A stretch of DNA of 64,000 bases, from positions 248,001 to 312,000 of the forward strand of contig AP025179.1 of assembly GCA_021654635.1 (NCBI GenBank), in the 5' to 3' direction. The DNA is from Mycobacterium kiyosense. Lineage in GTDB: Bacteria; Actinomycetota; Actinomycetes; Mycobacteriales; Mycobacteriaceae. The number at the start of each line of letters is the position of its first letter. The stretch's first letter is position 1. The translations under genes were made by a program, and so were the position numbers. This document shows positions 45,259-54,489 of this stretch, piece after piece. The notes beneath the pieces are model-generated. The model was not told where the DNA came from. It saw only the letters and a list, made by a program, of their open reading frames with translations, and did not search any database.

Positions 45259-45477
45259 TCAGCCCACTACCGTGAAATTCCCCTCGCCGTCCAGGGCCGC
45301 CTGGACCTGATCGCGGGTGAGTTCCACATTGGTCGAAATCCGAACGGTGGAACTGCCTTTGGTGTCCAGGTCGACGCTGACACTCATCACCGGCTTCAGT
45401 TCGCTGAGCGCGGTCGTGACGGTGGTCACGCACCCGTCGCAGTGCAGTCCGTCCACGGAAAAAGTCTGTTCGGCCAT
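45259..45477 (-). CDS. Heavy-metal-associated (CopZ-like) chaperone
   Basis: A 72-residue HMA-domain protein with the metal-binding GLHCDGCVTTV (Cys13 and Cys16), FSVDG at the start and VDLDTKGSSTVRI in the middle. The length is that of a single ferredoxin-like HMA domain, so it is a free copper chaperone. It lies 9 bp downstream of ctpB on the same strand and would hand Cu(I) to that pump. Confidence 0.93.
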   Translation of the reverse strand: MAEQTFSVDGLHCDGCVTTVTTALSELKPVMSVSVDLDTKGSSTVRISTNVELTRDQVQAALDGEGNFTVVG

Positions 45478-45486
45478 GATTGGAGC

Positions 45487-47721
45487 CTACCGGGTGCCAA
45501 AATTGCGCAGCCGCAGGCTGTTTGATACCACGAAGAACGACGAGAAGGCCATGGCCGCGCCGGCGATCAACGGATTGAGCAGGCCGGCAGCGGCGATCGG
45601 GATGGCCGCGACGTTGTAGCCGAACGCCCAGACCATGTTCATCCGGATGGTGCGCATGGTTGCGCGCGCCAGATCCAACGCCTGCGGGACGATGGTCAGG
45701 TCGTCGCGCACCAAGATGACGTCGGCCGCGCCGATCGCGACGTCGGTGCCGCGCCCGATCGCCAATCCCAAATCGGCGCAAGCCAAAGCGGGGCCGTCGT
45801 TGATGCCGTCACCCACCATGGCGACCACCCGGCCCGCATCGCGAAGACGCGCAATCTCGGCGACCTTGCCCTCGGGCAGCACCTCGGCGATCGCGGTGTC
45901 GATGCCGACACGGGTGGCCACCGCGTTAGCGGCGGCCTGGTTGTCGCCGGTGAGCAGGATGGTTCGCAGCCCGCGCTGGTGCAGCGCCGCGATCGCCTCG
46001 GCCGCGGTGTCCTTGACGGTGTCCGCGATGGCCACCGCGGCGCACACCACGCCATCGACTGATACGAAAACCACTGTCTCACCGCGTATCTCGCCCTCAC
46101 GGCGGGCGGCGTCCAACGTCGCGTCGCAGGGCGCGGCCCGAGTGACCCAGGATGGCTTGCCGACCTCGACGCGGTGGTCGCCGACCACGCCCGAAGCCCC
46201 GCACCCGGGCACCGCGGTGAAGTCGCTGACCGATGCGGGATCTGACGCGGCGGCAACGATCGCGGCCGCCACGGCATGCTCGGAGGCGGCTTCGACCGCG
46301 GCGGCCAAGGCGAGCACCGACTCGGCGGAGTGGCCCGGAATGACCGTCACGCGACTCACGCTCAGCGCCCCGACCGTCAGGGTGCCGGTCTTGTCGAACA
46401 CCACGGTGTCGATGCAGCGGATGGCCTCCAGTGCCCGGTACCCCTTGATGAAGATGCCCAGCTGCGCACCTCGCCCGGAAGCCACCATCATCGCGGTCGG
46501 CGTCGCCAAACCCAGGGCACACGGGCAGGCGATCACCAGCACGCCGAGCACCACCGAGAAGGCGCGCTCCGGCCCGGCGCCGGCAAATAACCAGGCCGTG
46601 CCGGCCAGTAGTGCGATGGCGAACACCACGGGTACGAACACCGCGGCGATGCGGTCGGCGAGCCGCTGAGCGCGGGCCTTCTGTCCCTGCGCCTCTTCGA
46701 CAAGCCGGACCATCGCCGCGAACGCGGTGTCGGCGCCCACCGCGGTGGCCTTGATGATCAGGCGGCCGTCCAGTACGACGGTGCCACCCAGCACCGGCGC
46801 GTCCGGGTGCGCCTGCACCGGCTTGGCCTCGCCGGTCATCGCGCTGGTGTCGACCGCCGCCGACCCGTCGACCACGATGCCGTCCGCGGCGATCGTCTCA
46901 CCGGGTCGGGTCACGAAGCGCTGCCGCTTCTTGAGCTCCTCGGCCGGGATCACCAGTTCGGCGCCATCGTCCAACAGCACCGTCACGCTCTTGGCGCCCA
47001 ACTCGGCCAATGCCCGCAGCGCACCGCCGGCCTTGGACTTGGCGCGTGCCTCGAAGTACCGGCCCGCCAGCACGAACACCGTGACACCGGCGGCGACCTC
47101 GAGGTAGATCGCGTCGCTGTGCAGGATGGCCTGCCAGATTCCGTGCGTCTCCCGCGCCGGCCTGGGTACCAGGACAGTCGCCAGCGACCAAACGGTGGCT
47201 GCGGTGACACCGACCGAGATCAACGTCTCCATCGACGCGGTCCGGTGCCGCGCGTTGCGCAGCGCCACCGAATGGAAGGGCCAGGCCGCCCACGTCACGA
47301 TCGGCGCGGCCAGCGCGATCAACGCATAGCCCCAGCCGGGGAACCGGGCGCTGGGCACCATCGCGAACATCGTGGACAGGTCGGCGAGCGGTACGAACAA
47401 CACCGCCGCGACCAGTAGCCGTCGGAGCAGGCTGCGGGCCTGGTCGGCGTCGGGGTCGGCGGAAACGCCGGTGGACTCCCGGTGTGGAGCCGCCTGGTAG
47501 CCGGCCTTCTCCACCACCCCGCACAGGTCGTCGACGCCGACGTCGACCGCGTCGATGGTGGCCACCCGGGTGGCGTAATTGACCGACGCGCGCACCCCGG
47601 GAACCTTGTTGAGTTTGGTTTCGACCCGGCTGGCGCACGCCGCACACGTCATACCGGAGACGTCGAGGCGGACCCGCTGTACGGAGCGCAGGTCGGAATC
47701 CTCCACAACCGGAGTCGCCAC
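45487..47721 (-). CDS. ctpB: P1B-type copper-transporting ATPase (CtpB/CtpA-like)
   Basis: A 744-residue heavy-metal P-ATPase. The N-terminal HMA domain has [11 protein letters not shown] (Cys26, Cys29), followed by eight helices. The membrane metal site is CPC in [15 protein letters not shown], near residue 397. Actuator TGEAKPV and phosphorylation [10 protein letters not shown] (near 439) follow, and the hinge is [19 protein letters not shown] with an HMA domain points to Cu(I), and the order beside the CopD/CtaG gene and CopZ matches ctpB (Rv0103c). It starts ATG 47721, 88 bp after the TetR stop. Confidence 0.92.
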   Translation of the reverse strand: MATPVVEDSDLRSVQRVRLDVSGMTCAACASRVETKLNKVPGVRASVNYATRVATIDAVDVGVDDLCGVVEKAGYQAAPHRESTGVSADPDADQARSLLRRLLVAAVLFVPLADLSTMFAMVPSARFPGWGYALIALAAPIVTWAAWPFHSVALRNARHRTASMETLISVGVTAATVWSLATVLVPRPARETHGIWQAILHSDAIYLEVAAGVTVFVLAGRYFEARAKSKAGGALRALAELGAKSVTVLLDDGAELVIPAEELKKRQRFVTRPGETIAADGIVVDGSAAVDTSAMTGEAKPVQAHPDAPVLGGTVVLDGRLIIKATAVGADTAFAAMVRLVEEAQGQKARAQRLADRIAAVFVPVVFAIALLAGTAWLFAGAGPERAFSVVLGVLVIACPCALGLATPTAMMVASGRGAQLGIFIKGYRALEAIRCIDTVVFDKTGTLTVGALSVSRVTVIPGHSAESVLALAAAVEAASEHAVAAAIVAAASDPASVSDFTAVPGCGASGVVGDHRVEVGKPSWVTRAAPCDATLDAARREGEIRGETVVFVSVDGVVCAAVAIADTVKDTAAEAIAALHQRGLRTILLTGDNQAAANAVATRVGIDTAIAEVLPEGKVAEIARLRDAGRVVAMVGDGINDGPALACADLGLAIGRGTDVAIGAADVILVRDDLTIVPQALDLARATMRTIRMNMVWAFGYNVAAIPIAAAGLLNPLIAGAAMAFSSFFVVSNSLRLRNFGTR

Positions 47722-47809
47722 AGTCCTCCTCGGCTCTCGTCGTCGATCAGCGCAAACACGCCAAACCAGCCTACAAGCGGCCGGCTACCCGCCCGTCGGG
47801 CGTGATCGG

Positions 47810-48460
47810 TTAGAGGCTGATGATCGGCACCAGGTATCGCGCCGCGTAGTCGCGGACCGCCTGCTGATCGGACGTGTCGAGCCGGTCGGTGGGGAACACG
47901 ATGATGCCCACCGCTACGCGCAGCAAGATGTCGGCGACGTTGGCCAGGTCGTGGTCGGCCAGCTCGGCGCCGCAGCGGCGCAGGGTATGGGCGATTCCGT
48001 CGGCGAACCGGCCGATCGGGAAGGTGTCCGAGCGGGAGAACATGCCGAACAGTTCGGGTTCGCTCTCGGCGATTCGTGAGTACAGGGGTGAATCCGCGAT
48101 GAGCTGCACACCGAGTGCGAAGGCCTCGACGACCGCTTGCTGCGGGTCAAGCCCGGTGGTGGCCTGGTCCAGGGTGGTGAAGAAGGTCTGACCCTCGCGG
48201 CGCACGACGGCCTCGAACAGGTCGTCCTTGGTGGGGAAGCGCCGGTAGATGGTGCTGCGGCTGACGCCGGCGCGAACGGCGACGTCTTCGATGTTGGCTC
48301 GTCGCACGCCGTAGGTCTCGAAGACAGACCGCGCGGTGTCCAGGATCACCTGCTCGAGATCGGCGGGCGCGGCGCCCGTTTCTCGAGCCGGCGTCGCTCT
48401 CCGGCGCATCGTGGACATGGTTGCCATTGTGGTCCGCTCTGTTTGTGCGACGTTCGTCAC
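47810..48460 (-). CDS. TetR-family transcriptional regulator
   Basis: A 216-residue TetR repressor with HTH at about residues 37-85: LDTARSVFETYGVRRANIED, VAVRAGVSRSTIYRRFPTKD. The C-terminal domain is helical (PLYSRIAESEPELFGMFSRS). Starts further inside (for example Met at 48421) are possible because the first 20 residues are irregular. It is divergent from the DUF2236 oxygenase with 97 bp between starts, containing an 8-bp-arm palindrome. Probably autoregulates and represses the oxygenase-LuxE-LuxC operon. Confidence 0.9.
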   Translation of the reverse strand: MTNVAQTERTTMATMSTMRRRATPARETGAAPADLEQVILDTARSVFETYGVRRANIEDVAVRAGVSRSTIYRRFPTKDDLFEAVVRREGQTFFTTLDQATTGLDPQQAVVEAFALGVQLIADSPLYSRIAESEPELFGMFSRSDTFPIGRFADGIAHTLRRCGAELADHDLANVADILLRVAVGIIVFPTDRLDTSDQQAVRDYAARYLVPIISL

Positions 48461-48490
48461 GGTCGAGCTCAGCCTGACAGATGGTAAGAT

Positions 48491-48514
48491 GAAACAAAAG
48501 TACGAATTTGTTTC
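48491..48514. promoter_or_regulatory. Palindromic operator, probable TetR site
   Basis: Perfect inverted repeat GAAACAAA and TTTGTTTC with 8 bases between, 31 bp from the tetR start and 44 bp before the oxygenase start at 48558. This AT-rich dyad stands out sharply in the GC-rich region. Confidence 0.8.
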
Positions 48515-48557
48515 TATGATTCAAGGTACGGCTTCGACCCGCCACGAGGAGTTCGTG

Positions 48558-49526
48558 ATGACCGCTGAGCTTGACCTACAGCACGGCGGGCGGCAGCATC
48601 AGCCGGCCTGTCGCGCCGACGATGATTTCGAGACCGGTATCCGCGAAGCCGTCCCCATGCTGGTCGACGAGATCGCTGACGCTGCCCCGGTGCTGGGCCC
48701 CGATTCGCTGATCTGGAAGTTCTACGGCGACCACCGCACCCAGATCTTCGGCTTCCAGCGGGTCGCGGGCACCGAGAACTGCATCGAACAACTCGGGCAG
48801 GGAGTGCTAGACCACTCGGTGATCTTCAGCGACACCCTCGGCCGGGCCAAGCGCACCGCGCCACCGCTGATGAAGACCGTCTACTCCGCTGACCCACACA
48901 AGTGGGGCCGCACCGTGCGGGATTTCCACAAGCCGATCAAGGGCACCATCAGCGACGGCTCGCGGTACCACGCACTGAACCCCGAACTGTTCTATTGGGC
49001 GCACGCCACTTTCGTGGACCAGGTTCTGTACACGGCGGACATGTTCATCCGCCGGCTCACCCACGCCGAGAAGGAGCAGATCTTCGCCGAGAGCAAGGTC
49101 TGGTACGCCCTCTACGGCGTCAGCGACCGGGGCCAGCCGCAGACCTACGACGAATTCGTCGCGTACTGGGACGGCATGCTGGACCGTTTCGTGCCGCACA
49201 AGACGGTGTTGTACGGCACCGGCTACCTGCGCAAGGGCATCCCGGGGCCGCGCCGCATCCCCGGCCCCATCTGGAAGGTCTTGTCCGCACCGCTGAACGC
49301 CTACGCGCGGCTGGTGATCGTTGGGACCTGCCCGCCGCAGATGCGTGAGGTATGCGAACTGCCGTGGGATGCCAAGAAGGAGAAGCGGTTTCAGCGCTTC
49401 GCCGCGGTGATGCGGGCATTGAACCCGCTGATCAACCGGTTGCCGTTGCGCCTTATCTACACGAGCTGGGCCGCCGAAGCCTGGGAACGCACCGGCACCG
49501 ATCCGCGCAAGATCAACAACAACTGA
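48558..49526 (+). CDS. DUF2236 (MpaB-type latex-clearing-like) oxygenase
   Basis: A 322-residue protein of the DUF2236/MpaB' family, with the conserved WKFYGDHR, HSVIFSDTLGRA, AHATFVDQVLYTADMF and the late LPWDAKKEKRFQRF. Family members are heme-containing oxygenases or related helical proteins. ATG 48558 has GAGGAGTTC directly upstream and follows the TetR operator; earlier in-frame ATGs at 48489 and 48516 lie inside the operator and so were not chosen. Followed by a LuxE-like ligase (63-bp gap) on the same strand. The substrate is unknown. Confidence 0.88.
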   Translation: MTAELDLQHGGRQHQPACRADDDFETGIREAVPMLVDEIADAAPVLGPDSLIWKFYGDHRTQIFGFQRVAGTENCIEQLGQGVLDHSVIFSDTLGRAKRTAPPLMKTVYSADPHKWGRTVRDFHKPIKGTISDGSRYHALNPELFYWAHATFVDQVLYTADMFIRRLTHAEKEQIFAESKVWYALYGVSDRGQPQTYDEFVAYWDGMLDRFVPHKTVLYGTGYLRKGIPGPRRIPGPIWKVLSAPLNAYARLVIVGTCPPQMREVCELPWDAKKEKRFQRFAAVMRALNPLINRLPLRLIYTSWAAEAWERTGTDPRKINNN

Positions 49527-49589
49527 ACGCAGCCGGAACAGCTGAAAGCCCGGTGGCTCACCGATCGGTGATACGACAGGATCGGGCTC

Positions 49590-50696
49590 ATGGCCGATCC
49601 CGTTGCTGGCAATGATTTTTCGTTGCTCGAGGTACCCAGGTCGACGCCAGTCGACGACCCCGATGCGTATCTGCGTGCCGCGATCGCCTGGCACTTCGGC
49701 GCCGAGACCGGAAGCGCCTTCTGGTTGCACGCGGCGAAAACCCTGGACTTCGACCCGCTGACCGACATCGCGACATTCGCCGATCTGGCGCTGTTCCCCA
49801 ACCTCGTCAACGAGTTGCGCACCGCGCCGGTCGAGGACCTCATTCCCCGCGGATACGGGTCGCCGCCGCCGGTGCCGCAGATCTTCGAATCGGGCGGCAC
49901 CACCGGGCCGCCCAAACGCACCGCGCAGCTGCCGGACTGGGTTGAGCAGGTGATCCAATGGCAGACCGAGGATTTCACCGTCGGCGGCTTCGTGGCGGGA
50001 CGCGGCTTCCTGTGCATGATGCCCAGCGGCCCGCACGGGGTGGGGTTCTTTTCGCGGCTGGTTTCACAGCGACTGGGCTCGGTGTTCCACGCGATCGACA
50101 TCGATCCGCGCTGGGTTAAGAAACTCACCGCCCGCAACGCCGCCGCCGAGGTGTCGGCTTACCTCGACCATCTGGTCGAGCAGGCCGTCTTCGTGCTGCG
50201 GACGCAGCGCGTGGCGAATCTGCACACCACACCACCGCTGCTGGAGGCGATGGCCCGTGACGACAGGGTGGTGGACCTGCTGAACGAGAAGGTTCGTTAC
50301 CTACTGCTCAGTGGCGCGCACGTGGACCCCGACACCCTCGACGTGCTGCGCGACGTCTTACCCGGCACGGTCATCGCAATGGCGTTCGGCAGCACCATGA
50401 TTCTGTCGCAGGCGACTACCCGGACTGACAGTGCGGGGCACTTCGTGTTCGACCCACGCTCCCCGTACGTCGCATTCCGTGTGGTGGATCCGGAATCGGG
50501 TGCGCAGGTGCCCTACGGGCAGCGGGGTCAGGTGGTGATGAGCCACATCAGCAAGGGCATGTTCATTCCGAACAACCTCGAGCGTGACTGCGCCGTCCGG
50601 GTGCCGGGACCCGTTGGGCAAGTGGGTGACTCGCTGTGCGCGGTACAGCCGGTGGCCACCTTCGACGGCGAGGAGGTCATCGAAGGTGTGTACTGA
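49590..50696 (+). CDS. LuxE/EhpF-like adenylate-forming (acyl-protein synthetase-type) enzyme
   Basis: A 368-residue adenylating enzyme smaller than FadD proteins. The phosphate-binding loop is FESGGTTGPPKRT (residues about 97-109), and the later core has LLLSGAHVDPDTLDVL, GTVIAMAFGSTMIL and YGQRGQVVMSHISKGMFIPN. The C-terminal swivel subdomain is short, as in LuxE and EhpF, which activate a carboxylic acid as acyl-AMP and pass it on. Next gene starts 10 bp before its stop. Together they could reduce a carboxylic acid to an aldehyde. Confidence 0.8.
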   Translation: MADPVAGNDFSLLEVPRSTPVDDPDAYLRAAIAWHFGAETGSAFWLHAAKTLDFDPLTDIATFADLALFPNLVNELRTAPVEDLIPRGYGSPPPVPQIFESGGTTGPPKRTAQLPDWVEQVIQWQTEDFTVGGFVAGRGFLCMMPSGPHGVGFFSRLVSQRLGSVFHAIDIDPRWVKKLTARNAAAEVSAYLDHLVEQAVFVLRTQRVANLHTTPPLLEAMARDDRVVDLLNEKVRYLLLSGAHVDPDTLDVLRDVLPGTVIAMAFGSTMILSQATTRTDSAGHFVFDPRSPYVAFRVVDPESGAQVPYGQRGQVVMSHISKGMFIPNNLERDCAVRVPGPVGQVGDSLCAVQPVATFDGEEVIEGVY

Positions 50697-52056
50697 CACG
50701 CTGCATATCGACGCGCTCGGGATCGACGGCGACTTCCGGACCCGCAACCGCGAGAAGTTGACCTGTGCCGATCCGGTCGTAGAACTGAGCCTGGTTCCAC
50801 CGCTGTATGTGTCGCGTACCATCAGCGCGCAGCGCAAGACAGCGCCGCTGCCGGCGGGGCAACGCGAAGCGGCACTGGCCGCGGCGGCCGACATTTTCGC
50901 CGGCAGTCTGGTCGCGGGTCTGGACTTCGAGTCGTATGTCGGTGCGGCCAGCCGAATTTCGGGTCTACCGGTCGCCGTGGTCCGCGCTGGGGCCCGCGGT
51001 GTAGCCGAGGCGGTGGCCTCGGCGTTCGACGCGGTACACCAGGCTCAGCCGGTTGGCGCAGTGGCCGATTGGCATGACGAGCACGCCCGGTCCGGTGGTG
51101 CGGTGTGGGTGCGGCGCGGCGAGGTGCTCGCCGTGCACGCCGCCGGCAACGGGCCCGGCGTCCACGGGCTGTGGCCACAAGCGCTGGCGCTGGGCTATCG
51201 GGTGGCCATCCGCCCATCACGGCGTGAGCCGCTGACCGCGCATCGACTGGTCAATGCGTTGCGGCAAGCTGGGTTTCGCGCCTGCGATGCGGTGTTCTTG
51301 CCCTGCGAACATCGGGGTGCCGACGAGATGATCCGGTCGGCCGACATCGCCATGGTCTATGGCGGTCAGGACGTGGTGGACAGGTACGCCCGCGATCCGA
51401 CGGTGCTCGTCAACGGACCGGGCCGCACCAAGATCCTGATCACCGCGGACCGTGACTGGGGCGACTACCTGGATGTGATCATCGATTCGATCGCCGGCCT
51501 CGGTGGAGTCGCGTGCGTCAACACCACCGCCGTTCTCTGCGAGGGTGACCCGGAACCGCTGGCGCGGGCAATCGCCGACCGGCTGGCCGCGATCCAACCG
51601 CTGCCGGCCTTCGACGAACGCGCGATGCTGCCCACCCAGCCCGTCGAGCAGGCGAGGCAGCTGGTCGAGTATCTGGCCGCCAAGGCGGCCGGCACCACCC
51701 CGTTACTCGGCGCCGATCAGGTGGTCGCTGCGGTGGGGGACGGTTGTGCGGCATTGCGGCCGGCCGTCCACTTGATGGCGCGGCCCGACGTCGACACGCT
51801 CAATGTCGAGCTGCCGTTCCCGTGCGTCTGGGTGGCGCCGTGGTCGCGGGATGATGGCGTCGATCCCCTGCGAAACTCATTGGTGCTCAACCTGATAACC
51901 GGAGATCAACAGTTGGTTGACACCCTGGTGGCCGAGCCTACGGTGAGCAATGTCTACCTCGGTCGACACCCGACCCACTATGGCGCACCGGATGTTCCGC
52001 ATGACGGGTTCTTGGCGGATGGGCTGATGCGCAACAAGGGTTTTGTCCGCGACTGA
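50686..52056 (+). CDS. LuxC-like acyl reductase (aldehyde-dehydrogenase superfamily)
   Basis: A 456-residue ALDH-fold protein from GTG 50686, preceded by GAGGAGG. It lacks a normal ALDH signature, but GPGRTKILITADRDWG, GGVACVNTTAVLCEG (putative catalytic Cys near residue 276) and NGPGVHGLWPQALALGYRVA show the LuxC/acyl-CoA-reductase branch. LuxC converts acyl-adenylate or acyl-thioester to aldehyde with NADPH. It overlaps the LuxE-like gene by 11 bp and ends 12 bp before the convergent rpsR. The aldehyde may then be oxidised by, or come from, the DUF2236 oxygenase reaction (inference). Confidence 0.8.
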   Translation: MCTDTLHIDALGIDGDFRTRNREKLTCADPVVELSLVPPLYVSRTISAQRKTAPLPAGQREAALAAAADIFAGSLVAGLDFESYVGAASRISGLPVAVVRAGARGVAEAVASAFDAVHQAQPVGAVADWHDEHARSGGAVWVRRGEVLAVHAAGNGPGVHGLWPQALALGYRVAIRPSRREPLTAHRLVNALRQAGFRACDAVFLPCEHRGADEMIRSADIAMVYGGQDVVDRYARDPTVLVNGPGRTKILITADRDWGDYLDVIIDSIAGLGGVACVNTTAVLCEGDPEPLARAIADRLAAIQPLPAFDERAMLPTQPVEQARQLVEYLAAKAAGTTPLLGADQVVAAVGDGCAALRPAVHLMARPDVDTLNVELPFPCVWVAPWSRDDGVDPLRNSLVLNLITGDQQLVDTLVAEPTVSNVYLGRHPTHYGAPDVPHDGFLADGLMRNKGFVRD

Positions 52057-52068
52057 CGGGTCGAGCAC

Positions 52069-52323
52069 TCAGGGCGTGGAAATGTATGGCAGTAACGCCA
52101 TCTCGCGGGCATTCTTGATTGCGGTCGCGACCTGGCGTTGTTGCTGGGCGGTCAACCCGGTGACGCGCCTGGACCGGATCTTGCCGCGTTCGGAGACGAA
52201 CAGCCGCAGTGTTTTCGTGTCCTTGTAGTCCACAACGGCGAGGCCGAGGCTCGTCAGCAGGTTCCGTCTCGGCGTCGACGGTTTGACGATGCTACGCGCT
52301 GTGCGTTTCGGTCGGTGCGCCAT
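52069..52323 (-). CDS. rpsR2: Ribosomal protein S18, zinc-independent paralogue
   Basis: An 84-residue S18, with [38 protein letters not shown] and [19 protein letters not shown], the core of the family. It has no cysteine, marking it as a zinc-free (C-minus) form made under zinc starvation to replace the zinc-binding copy. It starts directly after the rpsN stop and is last in a four-gene operon (L28, L33, S14, S18), the same order as the alternative-ribosome operon in other mycobacteria (Rv2055c-Rv2058c). Confidence 0.95.
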   Translation of the reverse strand: MAHRPKRTARSIVKPSTPRRNLLTSLGLAVVDYKDTKTLRLFVSERGKIRSRRVTGLTAQQQRQVATAIKNAREMALLPYISTP

Positions 52324-52629
52324 CTACCAACTCGCCTTGCGTACGCCGGGCAACTGTCCCTGATGAGCCAGTTCGCGCACCCGCACCCGAGACAAACCGA
52401 ACTTGCGCAGGTGGCCCCGGGGTCGCCCGTCGATCGAGTCGCGATTTCGCAACCGCACCGGACTGGCGTCCCGCGGCTGCCGGGCGAGAGCCTGCTGGGC
52501 GAGTAACCGCTGCTCCGGGCTGCTGGCCGGTGACCGAATGACTTTCTTGAGCTCTGCTCGCCGTTCGGCGTACCTTGCGACGGTTTCGCGCCGCTGCATG
52601 TCCTTGACGATCTTGGATTTCTTCGCCAT
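52324..52629 (-). CDS. rpsN2: Ribosomal protein S14, zinc-independent paralogue
   Basis: A 101-residue long-form S14: [59 protein letters not shown]. The zinc-binding S14 is about 61 residues with CxxC pairs; this is the longer version with none. ATG 52629 abuts the rpmG stop and its TAG abuts the rpsR start. Confidence 0.95.
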   Translation of the reverse strand: MAKKSKIVKDMQRRETVARYAERRAELKKVIRSPASSPEQRLLAQQALARQPRDASPVRLRNRDSIDGRPRGHLRKFGLSRVRVRELAHQGQLPGVRKASW

Positions 52630-52794
52630 TCAGCGCTCCTCGCGAAACTCGACGTGCCGGCGCAGCACGGGGTCGTACTTCTTCAGCACCAGGCGATCGG
52701 GGTCGTTTCGCCGGTTCTTGCGGGTGATGTAGGTATAGCCGGTTCCCGCGGTCGAACGCAGTTTCACGATCGGACGAATCTCGTTGCGCGCCAT
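52630..52794 (-). CDS. rpmG1: Ribosomal protein L33, zinc-independent paralogue
   Basis: A 54-residue L33 read on the minus strand from ATG 52792-52794 to TGA 52630-52632: [17 protein letters not shown], then [20 protein letters not shown] and [10 protein letters not shown]. No cysteines are present, so it is the C-minus form. It shares one base with the rpmB stop and abuts rpsN. Confidence 0.93.
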   Translation of the reverse strand: MARNEIRPIVKLRSTAGTGYTYITRKNRRNDPDRLVLKKYDPVLRRHVEFREER

Positions 52795-53030
52795 CAGATA
52801 CGCGTTCCCGCCCGGCGCAGCCGCGCGACGACGGCCTCGATGCCGTCGCGATCGATCACCTTGATGCCCTTCGTGCTGACCCGTAACTTCACCCGCCTGT
52901 CCTCCGACGGCAAGTAATAGGTTTTCGTCTGCAGATTGGGCGACCAGCGCCGCCGCGTCCTGCGATGTGAATGCGAGACCGCGTTACCGAAACCGACTGT
53001 GCGGCCGGTGACTTGACAGCGCGCGGACAT
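52794..53030 (-). CDS. rpmB2: Ribosomal protein L28, zinc-independent paralogue
   Basis: A 78-residue L28: [40 protein letters not shown] and [20 protein letters not shown]. The zinc-binding form has CxxC near the start; here the second Cys is replaced (CQVT). ATG 53030 has AGGAGG 6 bp upstream, so a longer in-frame extension was rejected. First gene of the operon, with a Zur-like box 48 bp upstream. Confidence 0.95.
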   Translation of the reverse strand: MSARCQVTGRTVGFGNAVSHSHRRTRRRWSPNLQTKTYYLPSEDRRVKLRVSTKGIKVIDRDGIEAVVARLRRAGTRI

Positions 53031-53077
53031 GTAGAGCCTCCTGTTTAGACAACCTGCGAATGGCACTGTAGCCTTAA

Positions 53078-53092
53078 TGAAAACGATTTTCA
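53078..53092. promoter_or_regulatory. Zur box
   Basis: TGAAAACGATTTTCA, an inverted repeat of TGAAAA and TTTTCA around CGA, with a further AT-rich flank. It resembles the mycobacterial Zur (FurB) operator and lies between the divergent rpmB2 operon (start 53030) and the CobW-like gene (start 53105). Both should be induced when zinc is scarce. Confidence 0.9.
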
Positions 53093-53104
53093 ATAAGGGG
53101 TGCA

Positions 53105-54304
53105 GTGATGCGAACTGAGGTGGTGCTGGTGGCCGGCCAGGGTGCTACCGACGATGTGGCGGGCACGCTGTTGCGGCAGCCGGGTACCGCGGTGGTGGAG
53201 CACCGTTTCGACGGCCATGTGGTGCGCCGAACCGTCATCACGTTGAACCGCGGCGAACTCACCACGATCGAGGAGGCGCTGGAGTTGGCGCACGGCTGCC
53301 TTGCCTGCACTATCCGCAACGATCTGCTGGTGTTGCTGCGCAAGTTGCACCGTCGCTCCAATGTGGACCGCATCGTCGTGCACCTGGCGCCCTGGCTGGA
53401 ACCCGAACCCGTGTGCTGGGCGATCAACCACGTTCCGGTGCGGGTCGGGCCGGGTTATCCGGACGGCCCGGCGGGCCGCGACGTTCGGATCGGCGGGGTT
53501 GTCACGTGCATCGACACGCAGCGGTGGCTGACCCAGTCCCTCGGCGACGAGGGGTTGCCGGACGGACGCACGGTGGCCCAAGCGACCGTCGGCCAGGCAG
53601 AGTTCGCCGACTTGTTGGTGCTGACCCAGCCCGAACCCAGCACGCTGGCCGTATTGCGCCGACTGGCCCCGCGCGCGCGGATCACCGTCGGCACCGATCG
53701 CGTCGAACTCGCGCTGGCGCACCTCGACGAACATTCACGCCGGGGCCGCAGCGATTCGCCGCATGCACCGCTGCTGGCCGGCCTGCCGCCCTTGAACTCC
53801 GAGGGGAGGGTCGCGATCGTCGAGTTCAACGCGCGCCGCCCCTTCCGACCGGAACGGCTGCATGACGCCGTCGACCGACTGCTCGACGGCGTCGTCCGGA
53901 CCCGCGGGCGGTTGTGGCTGGCGAACCGTCCCGATCACGTCATGTGGCTGGAATCTGCCGGCGGCGGCCTGCGGGTCGCCTCAGCGGGCAAATGGCTGGC
54001 CGCCATGGACATCTCGGAGGTCACCGGAGTCGACCCCGAACGGCGCCTGTTCGCAGATCTGATGTGGGAGTTCCACCATGGCGACCGGCACACCGCGATC
54101 ACCGTGCTGGTCTGCGGCGCAGAGCCCGCTGAGATCACCGCGGCGTTGCAGCACGCCCTGTTGACCGACGCCGAGATGGCCGATCAAGACCAATGGGACG
54201 GTTACGACGACCCCTTCGGCGACTGGCATCAAGACCCCTGCCATGAAACTCCGGACGCCGCCGGCGAATTCACCGCCCACCGAAACGGCGGGGAGCAGGC
54301 ATGA
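53105..54304 (+). CDS. CobW/COG0523-related protein with degenerate P-loop (Rv0106 orthologue)
   Basis: A 399-residue COG0523-like protein starting GTG 53105 or ATG 53108. It has the metal-binding CLACTIR motif near residue 65, [11 protein letters not shown], and the CobW C-terminal domain ([21 protein letters not shown] to MDISEVTG). The N-terminal GTPase loop reads [12 protein letters not shown], without the GxxGxGK(T/S) of true CobW GTPases, so nucleotide binding may be lost; M. tuberculosis Rv0106 looks the same. C-terminal [19 protein letters not shown] is acidic. Position at the Zur box supports a role in zinc allocation during starvation. Confidence 0.9.
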   Translation: MMRTEVVLVAGQGATDDVAGTLLRQPGTAVVEHRFDGHVVRRTVITLNRGELTTIEEALELAHGCLACTIRNDLLVLLRKLHRRSNVDRIVVHLAPWLEPEPVCWAINHVPVRVGPGYPDGPAGRDVRIGGVVTCIDTQRWLTQSLGDEGLPDGRTVAQATVGQAEFADLLVLTQPEPSTLAVLRRLAPRARITVGTDRVELALAHLDEHSRRGRSDSPHAPLLAGLPPLNSEGRVAIVEFNARRPFRPERLHDAVDRLLDGVVRTRGRLWLANRPDHVMWLESAGGGLRVASAGKWLAAMDISEVTGVDPERRLFADLMWEFHHGDRHTAITVLVCGAEPAEITAALQHALLTDAEMADQDQWDGYDDPFGDWHQDPCHETPDAAGEFTAHRNGGEQA

Positions 54305-54357
54305 AACCCGGCATCCACCCCGACTGGTCACGACGCCACCCGTCCAGTTTGACGTAG
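54301..54357 (+). pseudogene. rpmE2: Truncated start of zinc-independent ribosomal protein L31
   Basis: ATG 54301 overlaps the CobW-like stop (ATGA) and opens MKPGIHPD, the invariant beginning of L31 type B. After eight residues the sequence departs from L31 and stops at 54357. In other mycobacteria (for example M. smegmatis) an L31 gene follows this CobW-like gene in the zinc-starvation locus. So this is probably the stump of rpmE2 after a deletion or frameshift. Confidence 0.7.
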
Positions 54358-54489
54358 CCGGCGCGCCGTCAGGAGCGCGTTCCGAACGCAACTTGGCCGA
54401 GACGCTGGACGCGCCCGGTCGGTAGCTGCAATTGTGACCATGGGTCACGAATGGGCATGACGGGTGGAACGCTATCGAAGGACGCGCCG

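Noticed and set aside
50584..50685. Upstream extension of the LuxC-like gene
   Set aside because: Overlaps the LuxE-like C-terminus in another frame; GTG 50686 has GAGGAGG upstream.
52794..53093. L28 as a 99-residue protein
   Set aside because: The extra 21 residues are not L28-like and would run through the Zur box; ATG 53030 with AGGAGG is correct.
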